Assembly: GCF_000474275.2 (NCBI RefSeq)
Contig: NZ_ATAE01000035.1
Location: forward strand, 1-64,000
DNA length: 64,000 bases
Source: Alkalihalophilus marmarensis DSM 21297
Lineage (GTDB): Bacteria; Bacillota; Bacilli; Bacillales; Bacillaceae_D
Direction of reading: 5' to 3'
Shown here piece after piece: positions 40,110 through 49,813 of this stretch. Made by a program: the position numbers and the translations under genes. The notes under the pieces are model-generated. The model was not told the origin of the DNA, did no database searches, and worked only from the letters and a program-made list of their open reading frames with translations. Numbering within the stretch: position 1 is the stretch's first letter; the number at the start of each line of letters is the position of its first letter.

Positions 40110-40862
40110 TTATTGTCCACCAAAGAAGTTCTTAAATGATTGTAATGTTGTTTGACGGTTTAGGTCCGCAATGGATGTCGTAAGAGGAATCCCTTTTGGA
40201 CAAGCTTGTACACAGTTTTGTGAGTTACCGCAATTAGCAAGTCCGCCATCACCCATAATAGTCTCTAAACGTTCTGCTTTATTCATTTCACCAGTTGGAT
40301 GAGCATTGAATAAACGAACTTGAGATAACGGCGCAGGTCCGATAAATTCAGATTTACTGTTTACATTCGGACATGCTTCTAAGCAAACCCCACAAGTCAT
40401 ACATTTAGAAAGTTCATAAGCCCATTGACGCTTTGTTTCTGCCATACGTGGCCCTGGCCCTAAATCGTATGTTCCGTCAATTGGAATCCATGCTTTTACT
40501 TTCTTCAATGAATCAAACATTCTGCTGCGGTCAACCATTAAGTCACGTACAACAGGGAATGTTTTCATTGGCTCAAGGCGAATTGGCTGCTCAAGCTGAT
40601 CCACTAGTGCCGTACATGATTGACGGGGCTTCCCGTTAATCACCATTGAACACGCTCCGCATACCTCTTCTAGACAGTTCATATCCCATGCGATTGGAGT
40701 TGTTGTTTCCCCTTTTGTAGTAACTGGGTTACGACGGAACTCCATTAACGCTGAGATAACGTTCATATTTGGACGATATGGTACCTCAAACTCTTCCACA
40801 TAAGAACTGCTGTTCGGGTCATCTTGACGAGTCACTTGGAATTTGATTGTTTTTTCACTCAT
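40110..40862 (-). CDS. sdhB: Succinate dehydrogenase iron-sulfur subunit
   Basis: Carries electrons from SdhA flavin to SdhC haem in complex II on the cytoplasmic membrane face. The 250-aa protein has the [2Fe-2S] ligands in CLEEVCGACSMVINGKPRQSC-type spacing, and C-terminal [4Fe-4S]/[3Fe-4S] ligands in CMTCGVCLEACPN and CGNSQNCVQACPKG. The ATG overlaps the sdhA TGA (ATGA), with AGGAG in the end of sdhA. Confidence 0.97.
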   Translation of the reverse strand: MSEKTIKFQVTRQDDPNSSSYVEEFEVPYRPNMNVISALMEFRRNPVTTKGETTTPIAWDMNCLEEVCGACSMVINGKPRQSCTALVDQLEQPIRLEPMKTFPVVRDLMVDRSRMFDSLKKVKAWIPIDGTYDLGPGPRMAETKRQWAYELSKCMTCGVCLEACPNVNSKSEFIGPAPLSQVRLFNAHPTGEMNKAERLETIMGDGGLANCGNSQNCVQACPKGIPLTTSIADLNRQTTLQSFKNFFGGQ

Positions 40863-42628
40863 GATTTAACAGCTCCTTGCTTCTTTTGTGAGTAGTCACG
40901 TTTACGAGGTTTGATGAGTGATGTATCAACTTCTTCATACGTAAAGTCTGGTGCGTTCTTCGCTGGGTTGAACGTAGCCTTTGTTGTTTTTAAGAAGTCT
41001 TCATCATTACGCTCAGGGAATTCAGGCTTATAGTGTGCTCCGCGACTCTCGTTACGATTGTAAGCACCAAGAGTAATTACACGTGCAAGGCTTAACATAC
41101 CATCAAGCTGGCGTGTGAATGATGCACCTTGGTTACTCCATTTAGCCGTATCATTAATGTTGATGTTTTTGTAACGTTCCATCAACTCTTGAATCTTTTC
41201 ATCTGTTTTAAGAAGCTTTTCGTTGTAACGTACTACTGTTACGTTATCTGTCATCCACTCACCAAGCTCTTTGTGAAGGATATAAGCATTCTCTTTACCA
41301 TCCATTTTCATGATGTTATCAAATGTTTCTTGCTCTTTCTTCACTTCATTATCAAATAATGATGAAGACATAGCTTCTGCAGACTTCTCTAGTCCGTTCA
41401 TGTATTCAATAGCTTTAGGACCAGCAACCATTCCACCGTAGATCGCAGAAAGCAGTGAGTTTGCTCCTAAGCGGTTTCCACCATGCTGAGAGTAATCACA
41501 CTCACCTGCAGCAAATAGACCAGGGATGTTTGTCATTTGATCGTAATCAATCCACATTCCACCCATTGAATAGTGAACAGCAGGGAAGATCTTCATTGGT
41601 ACTTTACGTGGGTCATCCCCCATGAACTTCTCATAAATCTCGATGATACCGCCAAGCTTAATATCAAGCTCTTTAGGATCTTTATGAGATAAGTCAAGGT
41701 ATACCATGTTTTCTCCATTAATACCAAGCTTTTGCTCAACACAAACGTCAAAGATTTCACGCGTTGCGATATCACGTGGAACAAGGTTTCCGTATGCAGG
41801 GTATTTTTCTTCTAGGAAGTACCACGGCTTACCATCTTTATATGTCCAAACTCGTCCACCTTCACCACGTGCTGACTCACTCATTAGGCGAAGCTTATCA
41901 TCACCTGGGATTGCTGTAGGGTGGATCTGAATGAATTCACCGTTTGCATAATGAACACCTTGTTGATAAAGTTTCGCAGCAGCAAAACCAGTGTTGATTA
42001 CGGAGTTTGTTGACTTACCAAAGATAATTCCAGGGCCGCCTGTTGCCATGATTACAGCATCAGCTGGGAAGCTCTTAATTTCAGAAGACTTCAGATCTTG
42101 TGCTGTAATTCCACGACAGGTACCTTCATCATCAACGATAGCTGATAAGAACTCCCATCCTTCATACTTTGTAACAAGACCGCTTGTCTCATGACGGCGA
42201 ACCTGCTCATCTAGTGCATACAGTAATTGCTGTCCTGTTGTAGCACCTGCAAATGCTGTACGGTGATGCTGAGTTCCACCAAAGCGGCGGAAATCAAGAA
42301 GACCTTCTGGAGTACGGTTAAACATAACTCCCATACGGTCCATTAAGTGAATAATCCCTGGTGCTGCTTCTGTCATTGCCTTTACAGGAGGCTGGTTTGC
42401 TAAGAAGTCCCCCCCGTATACCGTGTCATCAAAGTGCTCCCAAGGAGAATCCCCTTCACCCTTTGTATTTACCGCACCATTAATTCCGCCCTGTGCACAC
42501 ACAGAGTGAGAACGTTTTACCGGCACCAATGAAAATAAATCAACAGGCACCCCTTTTTCTGCTACTTTAATTGCTGCCATCAGACCAGCTAGTCCGCCTC
42601 CGACAACAATAACTCTGCCTTTACTCAT
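40859..42628 (-). CDS. sdhA: Succinate dehydrogenase flavoprotein subunit
   Basis: Oxidises succinate to fumarate. The 589-aa protein begins with the FAD motif VIVVGGGLAGLMAAIKVAE, carries SHSVCAQGGING (covalent flavin histidine), the substrate-binding RRFGGTQHHRTAFAGATTGQ segment, the active-site arginine region LMSESARGEGGRVW, and HYSMGGMWID. Length agrees with B. subtilis SdhA. It follows sdhC by 13 nt; AAGGAG precedes the ATG. Confidence 0.97.
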   Translation of the reverse strand: MSKGRVIVVGGGLAGLMAAIKVAEKGVPVDLFSLVPVKRSHSVCAQGGINGAVNTKGEGDSPWEHFDDTVYGGDFLANQPPVKAMTEAAPGIIHLMDRMGVMFNRTPEGLLDFRRFGGTQHHRTAFAGATTGQQLLYALDEQVRRHETSGLVTKYEGWEFLSAIVDDEGTCRGITAQDLKSSEIKSFPADAVIMATGGPGIIFGKSTNSVINTGFAAAKLYQQGVHYANGEFIQIHPTAIPGDDKLRLMSESARGEGGRVWTYKDGKPWYFLEEKYPAYGNLVPRDIATREIFDVCVEQKLGINGENMVYLDLSHKDPKELDIKLGGIIEIYEKFMGDDPRKVPMKIFPAVHYSMGGMWIDYDQMTNIPGLFAAGECDYSQHGGNRLGANSLLSAIYGGMVAGPKAIEYMNGLEKSAEAMSSSLFDNEVKKEQETFDNIMKMDGKENAYILHKELGEWMTDNVTVVRYNEKLLKTDEKIQELMERYKNININDTAKWSNQGASFTRQLDGMLSLARVITLGAYNRNESRGAHYKPEFPERNDEDFLKTTKATFNPAKNAPDFTYEEVDTSLIKPRKRDYSQKKQGAVKS

Positions 42629-42641
42629 CCTGATCCACTCC

Positions 42642-43271
42642 TTAAATGTTTGCTAAGTCTGGATTAATGAATGCGAGGATTGCGCGAATCCCAACAAACG
42701 TTAATGCGACGAAAATACCGATCGTTACATATGTTGCAATTTGCTGTGAACGTGGTGTAACTGTAAGTCCCCAAGATACTGCAAATGACCACAAACCATT
42801 AGCAAAGTGGAACGTAGCAGCAACGACACCTAAAATATAAAACGCAAGCATAAATGGACTGCTTAAAATATCGGCCATCATATTGTAGTTAACTTCTGCA
42901 CCAAATGCAGCTGCGATACGAGTTTCCCAAACATGCCATGCAATGAAAATTAATAAGAAGATACCTGAAGTACGTTGTAAACGGAACATCCAGTTACGGA
43001 AGAAACCATAACGTGCCGTGTTATTTCTAGCTTGGAATGCAATATAGATACCATAAATAGCGTGGTATAATAGTGGAATAAAAATAATGAAGATCTCAAG
43101 CGCATAACGGAAAGGTAAGCTTTCCATGAAATGTGATGCTTGGTTAAATGAACTAGCTCCTCTTGTAGCAAAATGATTGACTACCAAGTGTTGTACTAAG
43201 AATAATCCAACTGGAATTACGCCTAGTAAAGAATGCAACTTACGATTAAAAAACTCTCGATTACCGGCCAT
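42642..43271 (-). CDS. sdhC: Succinate dehydrogenase cytochrome b558 subunit
   Basis: Membrane anchor of complex II with two b haems and the menaquinone site. The 209-aa protein has five hydrophobic helices and the conserved histidines in NRKLHSLLGVIP, LVQHLVVNHF, LLYHAIYGIY and AWHVWETR. Start at 43271 (MAGNREFFNRKLHS) matches the B. subtilis N terminus; GGGGGA about 9 nt upstream is an atypical Shine-Dalgarno. The frame is open for 30 more codons to a GTG at 43361, but that region is untranslated leader by comparison. Confidence 0.96.
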   Translation of the reverse strand: MAGNREFFNRKLHSLLGVIPVGLFLVQHLVVNHFATRGASSFNQASHFMESLPFRYALEIFIIFIPLLYHAIYGIYIAFQARNNTARYGFFRNWMFRLQRTSGIFLLIFIAWHVWETRIAAAFGAEVNYNMMADILSSPFMLAFYILGVVAATFHFANGLWSFAVSWGLTVTPRSQQIATYVTIGIFVALTFVGIRAILAFINPDLANI

Positions 43272-43442
43272 ACCTTTGTCCCCCCACAATTGTTTTTTGA
43301 CTACCCATACAAAAACTCTGTCTACATTCTCTCTTTTTCCGTATAACGTGTACCTCCCCACTGTGAAAACAACGTGATATGGAAATTAAACGAAATTTGT
43401 GAAACTTACGTAAAGTTTCTGTGAAAAAAATCCGACAAATTA

Positions 43443-43471
43443 ATTGTACTCCCATCAGTTTGCCTCGTCAA
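43443..43471 (-). promoter_or_regulatory. Sigma-A promoter of sdhCAB
   Basis: TTGACG, 17-nt spacer, TACAAT on the minus strand. Predicted start near 43436 gives a long leader of about 165 nt before sdhC, with an extra GGGGAGG at about 43356 that has no start codon behind it. Confidence 0.8.
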
Positions 43472-43603
43472 GAAAACGTATACAAGTCTTTTATCCAAAG
43501 TTTTTCGCGCTTTGTAACCCTTACTGGGCAAGAAACCCTTGGTATTTCGCACTTTTTGTAGAAAATAGTCTGTTAATTTTAATGGCTCTAACTCAATCTC
43601 CTG

Positions 43604-43663
43604 AAAAAAATTATAAAAAAAATCCTGTTTACCCTGAATTTCTCAGGATAAAACAGGATTTTT
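43604..43663 (-). terminator. Terminator of the ktrD-like gene
   Basis: AATCCTGTTT/AAACAGGATT with an inner CCTGA/TCAGG helix, then TTTTTTTATAATTTTTTT on the minus strand. It starts 6 nt after the gene's stop. Confidence 0.88.
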
Positions 43664-43668
43664 GTTCT

Positions 43669-45018
43669 TTAACCAATAATAATCCGCTCAGTTGGATATT
43701 TAAAATGACTCTTCGTTTCTCTTCTTCTAATAGAGAATAAGAAGGCGATTAGTCCAACCCGCCCAATAAACATTAATACCATTAATACAAACTGGCTAGG
43801 CAACGATAAATCAGGTGTAATCCCTAATGATAAGCCACATGTTCCGAACGCAGAGGCAGTTTCAAAAATAATCGCTAAAAGCGTGATATCACTTTGCGAT
43901 TCAAATGCAGCAATTAAAGTAACAGCTGCAAACAACATGACTAGAAACACGGATAGAACAATGAAAGCCTTTTGACGATCTTCAGGATGAATCTCTCTTC
44001 CAAATACTTTTACATCATCCTTACCCAGGGCAAAGCATTTAATCGTTAAAAACATGACCGCTACCGTCGTCGTTCGAATTCCCCCGCCCACACTTGAAGG
44101 ACTGGCCCCTATAATCATAAGGGCAGACATAAACAATAATGTCGCAATATTTAATTCCGACACATCCATAGTCGAAAGGCCGCCGCTTCTCGTGGTGGCT
44201 GAATTAAAGATGGAATAAAACAACTGCTGATGCCACTCAAGACCTACGTAATAGGATCCCGTCTCAAGCGCCCAGATTCCAATAACCCCAATAATAAAAA
44301 CAGCAAAATAAGTAGTCGTTGTAATTTTCGTAAACAAGCTGAATTTAAAATGAGGGTTATCTTTAGAGAAATACTCCTTTAGTTCCATTAACACAGGGAA
44401 CCCAATCGCACCAGCAAAGATAAGCAAAATCACCACAAGCTGAACATAATAATCGTTCGCAAAAGGAATTAATGATTGCCCCGTGACATCAAAACCCGCA
44501 TTTGTAAATGCACTTAATGAAGCAAATGCCCCTTGATAGAAGGCTTCTCCAACCGTATCAAAGTAGCGTATATAATATGTACCTAGAATCAATGCCCCAA
44601 TTAATTCGATGATTAACGCTACAAAAAGAATACCTCTCATCAAATTCACAAGGCCGGAAAATTTATTTTGGTTTTGATCAACCATAATCAGCATTCGCTG
44701 AGATAAATTGATTTTCTTTCCGAAAAGCATCCATACAAATGTGCCTAGTGTCATAATGCCAATTCCGCCAAGCTGAATAGCCAATGCAAGAAAGAATACA
44801 CCTATATAACTATACGTTTCTGACACATTTACCACCGTTAACCCAGTCACACTTACCGCACTTACAGACGTAAATAACGCTTCAGAGAAAGTAAGGTCGA
44901 CTCCTTCTTTATGTGAGATAGGTAGATAAAGAAGGATACTAAAGACAATCATTGCTACGATATAAGAAATGATAATAACCCTAAAGGGGGAAAGAAATTG
45001 ACTTAACCCTAATTTCAT
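43669..45018 (-). CDS. ktrD: Potassium uptake transmembrane subunit, KtrD/KtrB family
   Basis: Channel-like subunit of a Ktr K+ (Na+-coupled) transporter, which works with a cytoplasmic RCK subunit (KtrA/KtrC) not present here. The 449-aa membrane protein has four pore repeats with selectivity-filter segments SVSVTGLTVV, FTNAGFDVTG, TRSGGLSTMD and GTCGLSLGITPD, plus the GASPSSVGGGIRTTT gate region. Length and the C-terminal YPTERIIIG ending agree with B. subtilis KtrD rather than KtrB as I recall them. It stands alone between sdh and yslB, an insertion relative to B. subtilis. Confidence 0.92.
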   Translation of the reverse strand: MKLGLSQFLSPFRVIIISYIVAMIVFSILLYLPISHKEGVDLTFSEALFTSVSAVSVTGLTVVNVSETYSYIGVFFLALAIQLGGIGIMTLGTFVWMLFGKKINLSQRMLIMVDQNQNKFSGLVNLMRGILFVALIIELIGALILGTYYIRYFDTVGEAFYQGAFASLSAFTNAGFDVTGQSLIPFANDYYVQLVVILLIFAGAIGFPVLMELKEYFSKDNPHFKFSLFTKITTTTYFAVFIIGVIGIWALETGSYYVGLEWHQQLFYSIFNSATTRSGGLSTMDVSELNIATLLFMSALMIIGASPSSVGGGIRTTTVAVMFLTIKCFALGKDDVKVFGREIHPEDRQKAFIVLSVFLVMLFAAVTLIAAFESQSDITLLAIIFETASAFGTCGLSLGITPDLSLPSQFVLMVLMFIGRVGLIAFLFSIRRRETKSHFKYPTERIIIG

Positions 45019-45163
45019 CGCGTAGTACCTCCGTATTCATTCGCGCTTAAGTATACCATTTCTGTATAAGAGAAACTATAAGCGCTAGGAAAAAAGTAAG
45101 CACTTTTCCTTATCTTTCCCACTGATAATCTCTCAATACTTCTGAGATTCCTTCTATATTCAT

Positions 45164-45193
45164 TTGGACAGCTAGAAAGAGACCTTTTATAAT
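45164..45193 (+). promoter_or_regulatory. Sigma-A promoter of yslB
   Basis: TTGGACA with a perfect TATAAT 17-18 nt further on the plus strand, about 28 nt before the start codon. Confidence 0.7.
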
Positions 45194-45220
45194 ATAAGAA
45201 GAGGAGAGGTGTTTTTCTAC

Positions 45221-45619
45221 ATGGAATCTAGAGATGAGACATTCGGTTACGATTTACTTAGAAATGATATTTTAAAGGAGGTCTTCGGGCAAGAGCATGA
45301 TTCTATTATGTACTGGGTTGGAAAAGCCCTTGCTCGCAAGTACCCGTTACATACAATCGAGGAAACCATCGATTTTTTTGAAAAAGCAAATTGGGGTACC
45401 CTGTCATTAGTAAAAGAAAAAAAGCAAGAGCGGTTATTTGAACTGCGCGGCGAATGGATGGATAAAAAAGATGATCGCTGTTATCAATTAGAGGCTGGAT
45501 TTCTTGCGCAGCAAGTAGAAACATGGCTGTCCTCTTATACAGCTGCTACTCAGACAAAGAAAAAAGGAATCATTCACATTCAAGTAGAGTCTGATCTGCA
45601 TGATACGATTGAAGCGTAA
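45221..45619 (+). CDS. yslB: YslB-like protein (DUF2507)
   Basis: Conserved Bacillaceae protein of unknown function, 132 aa, containing FGYDLLRNDILKEVFGQEH, MYWVGKALARKYPLHTIEE and CYQLEAGFLAQQVETW, features of the DUF2507 family. Start at ATG 45221, with AGGAGAGG 11 nt upstream; a GTG at 45209 is too close to that site. Convergent with lysC, sharing a bidirectional terminator; yslB lies in the same position in B. subtilis. Confidence 0.9.
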   Translation: MESRDETFGYDLLRNDILKEVFGQEHDSIMYWVGKALARKYPLHTIEETIDFFEKANWGTLSLVKEKKQERLFELRGEWMDKKDDRCYQLEAGFLAQQVETWLSSYTAATQTKKKGIIHIQVESDLHDTIEA

Positions 45620-45649
45620 AAAAAGCGATGCATGAGTGCATCGCTTTTT
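45618..45649. terminator. Bidirectional terminator between yslB and lysC
   Basis: AAAAGCGATGCA-tgag-TGCATCGCTTTTT, perfect stem with A- and T-tracts on the two flanks. Confidence 0.9.
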
Positions 45650-45652
45650 CCT

Positions 45653-46897
45653 TTATACTAATTGTGCCGCTTGTTCTTCATGTACTTCGTCTAACTTAAA
45701 CGCATCATGTAAGACCTCAACAGCCATCACCATATCGTCTTCAGAAACAACAGCCGACACTTTAATCTCAGATGTACTGACCATTTTAATGAATATTTCA
45801 TTTTTAGCTAGAGCCTCAAACATTGTAGCTGCCACACCAGGATTTGAAATCATGCCTGACCCTACAATCGATACTTTTGCTAGATCTTCTTCATGATATA
45901 AGTGTTCAAATTCAAGTTCGTTCTTTGCTTGCTCTAAACATGCTACCGTTTCTTTCAGTGAGCATTGAGTAATAGAAAATGAGATATTAACATGATCTTC
46001 GTCATATTGGTTCTGAATAATAATATCTACATTTACTCCGTTGCTAGACAGAATAGAAAAAAGTTTTGGCAGGGTATCCATACGGTTTGGCAGACCTGCA
46101 ACCGTTACTTTTGTGACGTCATTCTCAAATGCAATCCCTCGTACAATTAAATTTTTCTCCACTGTAACTTCCTCCTCAATCATTGTTCCCGTTTCTTCTA
46201 CCATGCTTGATGCAACCATTAATGGGACTTCATAATTTTTCGCAAACTCTACCGCTCTTGGATGAAGTACGCCTGCCCCCAAATTAGCCATTTCTAACAT
46301 TTCATCGTAGGATACCGCCTGCAGTTTACGTGCCTTCTTCACATACCGTGGGTCCGTCGTGAAGACTCCTGTTACATCTGTATAAATCTCGCAACGATCG
46401 GCCTCTACAGCTGCAGCTAACGCAACCGCTGTTGTATCTGAACCGCCTCTTCCTAATGTTGTAATGCTGCCATCTTCTGTTACACCTTGAAACCCTGCCA
46501 CAACAAGCACTTTTCCTGCTTCAAGCTGATTCTTTAAACGTTCTGAATCAATTTCTTTTATTCTAGCATTTCCATGAGTTGCTTCTGTTAAAATTCCTGC
46601 CTGACCGCCTGTATAAGATACGGCTTCTACTCCGCGCTTTAAAAGAGCCATTGTAAGTAAGGAGATCGTGACCTGTTCTCCAGTGGATAAAAGCATATCC
46701 ATTTCTCTTTTACTTGGATGCTCCGTAATATCATTTGCTAAACCGACTAACTGATCCGTTGACTTTCCCATCGCTGATACAACAACAATCAGCTCACTCC
46801 CTGCCTCCGCTGCTCGTGTAACACGGTCTGCAACATTTTCAATCTTTTCTACAGAACCAACTGATGTTCCGCCGTATTTTTGTACAATCCTTGCCAT
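45653..46897 (-). CDS. lysC: Aspartokinase, lysine-type (LysC)
   Basis: Phosphorylates aspartate, the entry to lysine, threonine and methionine (and diaminopimelate). The 414-aa protein has the amino-acid kinase domain (VQKYGGTSVGSVEKIENVA, TTLGRGGSDTTAVALAAA, YTDVTGVFTTDPR) and two ACT domains at about 265-400 (VTVAGLPNRMDTLPKLFSIL; VSIVGSGMISNPGVAATMF). In B. subtilis an internal start gives a beta subunit; I did not identify a convincing internal ribosome site. A lysine riboswitch precedes it. Confidence 0.95.
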   Translation of the reverse strand: MARIVQKYGGTSVGSVEKIENVADRVTRAAEAGSELIVVVSAMGKSTDQLVGLANDITEHPSKREMDMLLSTGEQVTISLLTMALLKRGVEAVSYTGGQAGILTEATHGNARIKEIDSERLKNQLEAGKVLVVAGFQGVTEDGSITTLGRGGSDTTAVALAAAVEADRCEIYTDVTGVFTTDPRYVKKARKLQAVSYDEMLEMANLGAGVLHPRAVEFAKNYEVPLMVASSMVEETGTMIEEEVTVEKNLIVRGIAFENDVTKVTVAGLPNRMDTLPKLFSILSSNGVNVDIIIQNQYDEDHVNISFSITQCSLKETVACLEQAKNELEFEHLYHEEDLAKVSIVGSGMISNPGVAATMFEALAKNEIFIKMVSTSEIKVSAVVSEDDMVMAVEVLHDAFKLDEVHEEQAAQLV

Positions 46898-46971
46898 TTC
46901 GCCTCATCCTTTCAATCTCTTCACGCGCGATACTTTTGATCGACTGGATGTGTTATACCTTTTTTGCGTAC

Positions 46972-47265
46972 AAAAAAAGCAACAATAAGGAAAACCCCTC
47001 ACCGTTGCTTGTCATACCGTACAGGTACCACACTACTCCCTTTCTCACGTGAGATAGTTCTCCACAAGACTATTGGGTATAGTCAAGTGACAGCCTTATC
47101 CCTGTTTGAGATAAGTCCAGCATGTATAGCTATGAGCTCTATACAAACTTCGGCGAATTCCCCTTTTAACCAGCGTCTTAGAACCTCACCGCTCTCAACT
47201 GGTTTACTAATGGTTTTCGCTCCTCTACCATCACTTCATTGTTTTGAAGTGCGGCATATTTAATT
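46972..47265 (-). promoter_or_regulatory. Lysine riboswitch (L-box) with terminator, upstream of lysC
   Basis: The minus strand contains the aptamer signatures GGGGAATTCGCCGAAG (47148-47163), GTAGAGGAGCG near the 5' end, GCTGG elements, CTGTCACTTG and GTGGAG, in L-box order. A terminator follows: AGCAAC...GGTTTTCC...GTTGCT stem (46978-47009), then seven T residues. Lysine binding is expected to favour termination. The leader begins just after the promoter and ends about 75 nt before lysC. Confidence 0.92.
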
Positions 47266-47272
47266 GGTTTTC

Positions 47273-47301
47273 ATTCTAGCAGAGGATTACGTATGTTGCA
47301 A
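47273..47301 (-). promoter_or_regulatory. Sigma-A promoter of lysC
   Basis: TTGCAA, exactly 17 nt, TAGAAT on the minus strand, placing the start at the 5' end of the L-box. Confidence 0.8.
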
Positions 47302-47309
47302 TAAGAAAT

Positions 47310-49100
47310 TTAATCTTTCTCATGCAGCTTTTCATAAATAGCTTCTGCTACGTTCCTTGGAACCCCTTCTACTGCTAATTCTTCAATCGTCGCTTCCTTC
47401 ATTTTTTTCACGGACCCAAAATGTTTGAGCAGCTGGCGTTTTCGTTTCTCTCCTACACCAGGAATCTCATCAAGCACAGATTGAAAGAAGGTTTTTGACC
47501 TTGTTTGTCTATGAAAGGTAATCGCAAACCTGTGAACCTCATCTTGTATTCTTTGAAGTAGATAAAATTCATGGCTGTCTCTTTTTAACGGAATGACTAC
47601 AGGAGGGTCGCCCATTAATAATTGAGAAGTGCGGTGCTTTTCATCTTTAGCAAGTCCGCAAACCGGTATGAAGAGTCCTAATTCGTCTTCAATTACTTCT
47701 TGCGCAGCAGCGATTTGACCTCTCCCGCCATCAATGACAATTAAATCAGGCAGCGGTCTTTCTTCTTGGAGCAGCCTCACATAGCGCCTTTTTACAACCT
47801 CGCGCATTGAACCGTAATCATCTGGACCTGTCACTGTCTTAATTTTATATTTCCGGTAATCTTTGCGGCTTGGCTTCCCATCTAAAAAGGTCACCATTGC
47901 AGAGACAGGATCTGTTCCTTGAATGTTTGAGTTATCAAAGGCTTCTATGCGATAAGGTGTTGCAATCCCCATTGCTTCTCCTAATCGTTCTACTGCTTTG
48001 ATCGTTCGATCTTCATCCCGCTCAATTAAGGAAAACTTTTCTTTTAGCGCAAAAGAAGCATTCTGGTTGGCTAAATCAAGCAGTTCCTTTTTCTTACCTC
48101 GTTTTGGATGAGCTGTTTTCACTTCTAATAATTGTTCAACCAATTCACGATCTACTTCTTCTGGCAGGAGTATTTCTGCTGGCTTAATATGATCTTTTTG
48201 AAGATAAAACTGCCCTACAAATGTAAGCAGATCATCCTTAGCTTCTTTATAAAATGGAAAAATCGACACATCCCGCTCGATCAGCTTTCCTTGACGTATA
48301 AAGAACACTTGCACGCACATCCAGCCTTTATCATAAGCAAAGCCAAATACATCTCGATTAATGTGATCATTAATGGTCATCTTTTGCTTTTCTCTGATTT
48401 GGTCCATATGCTGCAATAGATCTCTTAATTCTTTGGCCCGCTCAAAATTCAACTCTTCTGAGGCTTTCATCATCTTCTCGGTCAGATCTTCTTTAATCTC
48501 ATCATGACCTGAACGCAAAAATTTAGTGATTTCTTGAACCATCTCTTGATTTTGCTCTTTGGTTACCTCATAAACACACGGCGCTAAACATTGACCAATA
48601 TGATAATATAAACACACTTTATCAGGCATCGTTCTGCATTTACGCAATGGATATAAGCGGTCTAATAACTTTTTCGTTTCGTTAGCCGCCCCTGCATTAG
48701 GATAAGGACCAAAATACTTTCCGCCGTCTTTTTTTATATTTCTTGTCGTGATCAAACGCGGATGCTCTTCGTTCGTAATTTTTAAATACGGATACGATTT
48801 ATCATCTTTTAACATGACATTGTATTTTGGGTCATGTTTTTTTATTAAGTTCATCTCGAGAATAAGTGCCTCGATATTTGATGAGGTCATAATATATTCA
48901 AAGTCCACAATTTCACTAACAAGCCTTTGTGTTTTCGCATCATGAGAACCGGTGAAATATGATCTCACTCGGTTTTTCAAAACCTTTGCTTTTCCTACAT
49001 AGATAATGGTTCCTTGACGATCTTTCATTAAATAACAGCCAGGCTGATCAGGCAAGACCGCTAGCTTTTCCTTCAGGTAATTTCCATCTTTCTGATTCAC
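47310..49100 (-). CDS. uvrC: UvrABC excinuclease subunit C
   Basis: Makes the 3' and 5' incisions in nucleotide excision repair. The 596-aa protein has the N-terminal GIY-YIG nuclease ([34 protein letters not shown], about 15-95), a UvrB-binding UVR motif near residue 205 ([20 protein letters not shown]), the RNase H-like domain ([34 protein letters not shown]) and C-terminal helix-hairpin-helix ([20 protein letters not shown]). GTG start at 49100 with GGGGAG 8 nt upstream. Order uvrC-trxA as in B. subtilis. Confidence 0.97.
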   Translation of the reverse strand: MNQKDGNYLKEKLAVLPDQPGCYLMKDRQGTIIYVGKAKVLKNRVRSYFTGSHDAKTQRLVSEIVDFEYIMTSSNIEALILEMNLIKKHDPKYNVMLKDDKSYPYLKITNEEHPRLITTRNIKKDGGKYFGPYPNAGAANETKKLLDRLYPLRKCRTMPDKVCLYYHIGQCLAPCVYEVTKEQNQEMVQEITKFLRSGHDEIKEDLTEKMMKASEELNFERAKELRDLLQHMDQIREKQKMTINDHINRDVFGFAYDKGWMCVQVFFIRQGKLIERDVSIFPFYKEAKDDLLTFVGQFYLQKDHIKPAEILLPEEVDRELVEQLLEVKTAHPKRGKKKELLDLANQNASFALKEKFSLIERDEDRTIKAVERLGEAMGIATPYRIEAFDNSNIQGTDPVSAMVTFLDGKPSRKDYRKYKIKTVTGPDDYGSMREVVKRRYVRLLQEERPLPDLIVIDGGRGQIAAAQEVIEDELGLFIPVCGLAKDEKHRTSQLLMGDPPVVIPLKRDSHEFYLLQRIQDEVHRFAITFHRQTRSKTFFQSVLDEIPGVGEKRKRQLLKHFGSVKKMKEATIEELAVEGVPRNVAEAIYEKLHEKD

Positions 49101-49249
49101 TTACACGTCTCCCCCTCTCCATTACAGCGAAACTTATTGCTGTAAATCCGATAGCTCTAACCTATTGGCTGCAAAATCTAAACATATGTTCTCTCACTCT
49201 ATTGTTAGCGACATCTAAAAAAATATCAAGTATGAAGCAGCAAGCACAG

Positions 49250-49283
49250 CAAAAAATCGCGCTCTCTTTTGAGGGCGCGATTT
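49250..49283 (-). terminator. Terminator of trxA
   Basis: AAATCGCGCcCTC/GAGaGCGCGATTT stem with a 4-nt loop, then TTTTTTGC on the minus strand, 10 nt after the trxA stop. Confidence 0.88.
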
Positions 49284-49292
49284 CATAATGAA

Positions 49293-49607
49293 TTATAGGT
49301 GTTTGTTTAGAAGTTCAGCTAATGCTTCCTTCGGCTGGAACCCAACAACTTGATCTACTACATCTCCATCTTTAAAAACAAGAAGAGTAGGGATACTCAT
49401 GACGCTGTACTTACCAGCTGTTTCTTGGTTCTCATCTACATCTAACTTAGCGATCTTTACTTTATCGCCCATCTCTGCATCTAATTCTTCAAGAACAGGT
49501 GCAATCATTTTACAAGGTCCACACCAAGGTGCCCAAAAGTCTGCAAGAACGACTCCCTCACTTGTTTCACTTGCGAATGTTTGATCTGTTACGTTTACGA
49601 TAGCCAT
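49293..49607 (-). CDS. trxA: Thioredoxin
   Basis: General dithiol-disulfide reductant. The 104-aa protein has the thioredoxin fold with active site WCGPC (residues 28-32), the structural D23 in [13 protein letters not shown] and the cis-proline in [11 protein letters not shown]. Start at ATG 49607, with AAAGGAGG about 8 nt upstream. It is a single-gene unit between uvrC and etfA, flanked by a promoter and a terminator. Confidence 0.97.
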   Translation of the reverse strand: MAIVNVTDQTFASETSEGVVLADFWAPWCGPCKMIAPVLEELDAEMGDKVKIAKLDVDENQETAGKYSVMSIPTLLVFKDGDVVDQVVGFQPKEALAELLNKHL

Positions 49608-49651
49608 CAAAAAAGCCTCCTTTAATTCTCAACAAAATAATTTACAGTCTG

Positions 49652-49660
49652 ATTATACCA
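49652..49660 (-). promoter_or_regulatory. Extended -10 promoter of trxA
   Basis: TGGTATAAT on the minus strand, about 45 nt before the start codon. The -35 region is poor, consistent with dependence on the TGn element. Confidence 0.6.
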
Positions 49661-49766
49661 TTTGACGTATTAAATTGGCGAATAAGTTGCTCGCAATTAT
49701 CATCCCCTGCCTAGTATTAAAATAACCGAATGAATAATTTTAAAACATGCCCGCTATAATACAGGC

Positions 49767-49805
49767 AACAAAAAAAGAAAGCCCATGCGTCCATGGACTT
49801 TCTTT
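49767..49805 (-). terminator. Terminator of the fadR-ysiB-etfB-etfA unit
   Basis: AAAGAAAGtCCATG/CATGGgCTTTCTTT stem, 4-nt loop, followed by seven T residues on the minus strand, 9 nt after the etfA stop. Confidence 0.85.
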
Positions 49806-49813
49806 AAGGATCA

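Noticed and set aside
43272-43361. 30-codon N-terminal extension of sdhC
   Set aside because: The conserved N terminus MAGNREFF-type begins at 43271; the upstream stretch is leader by comparison with B. subtilis.
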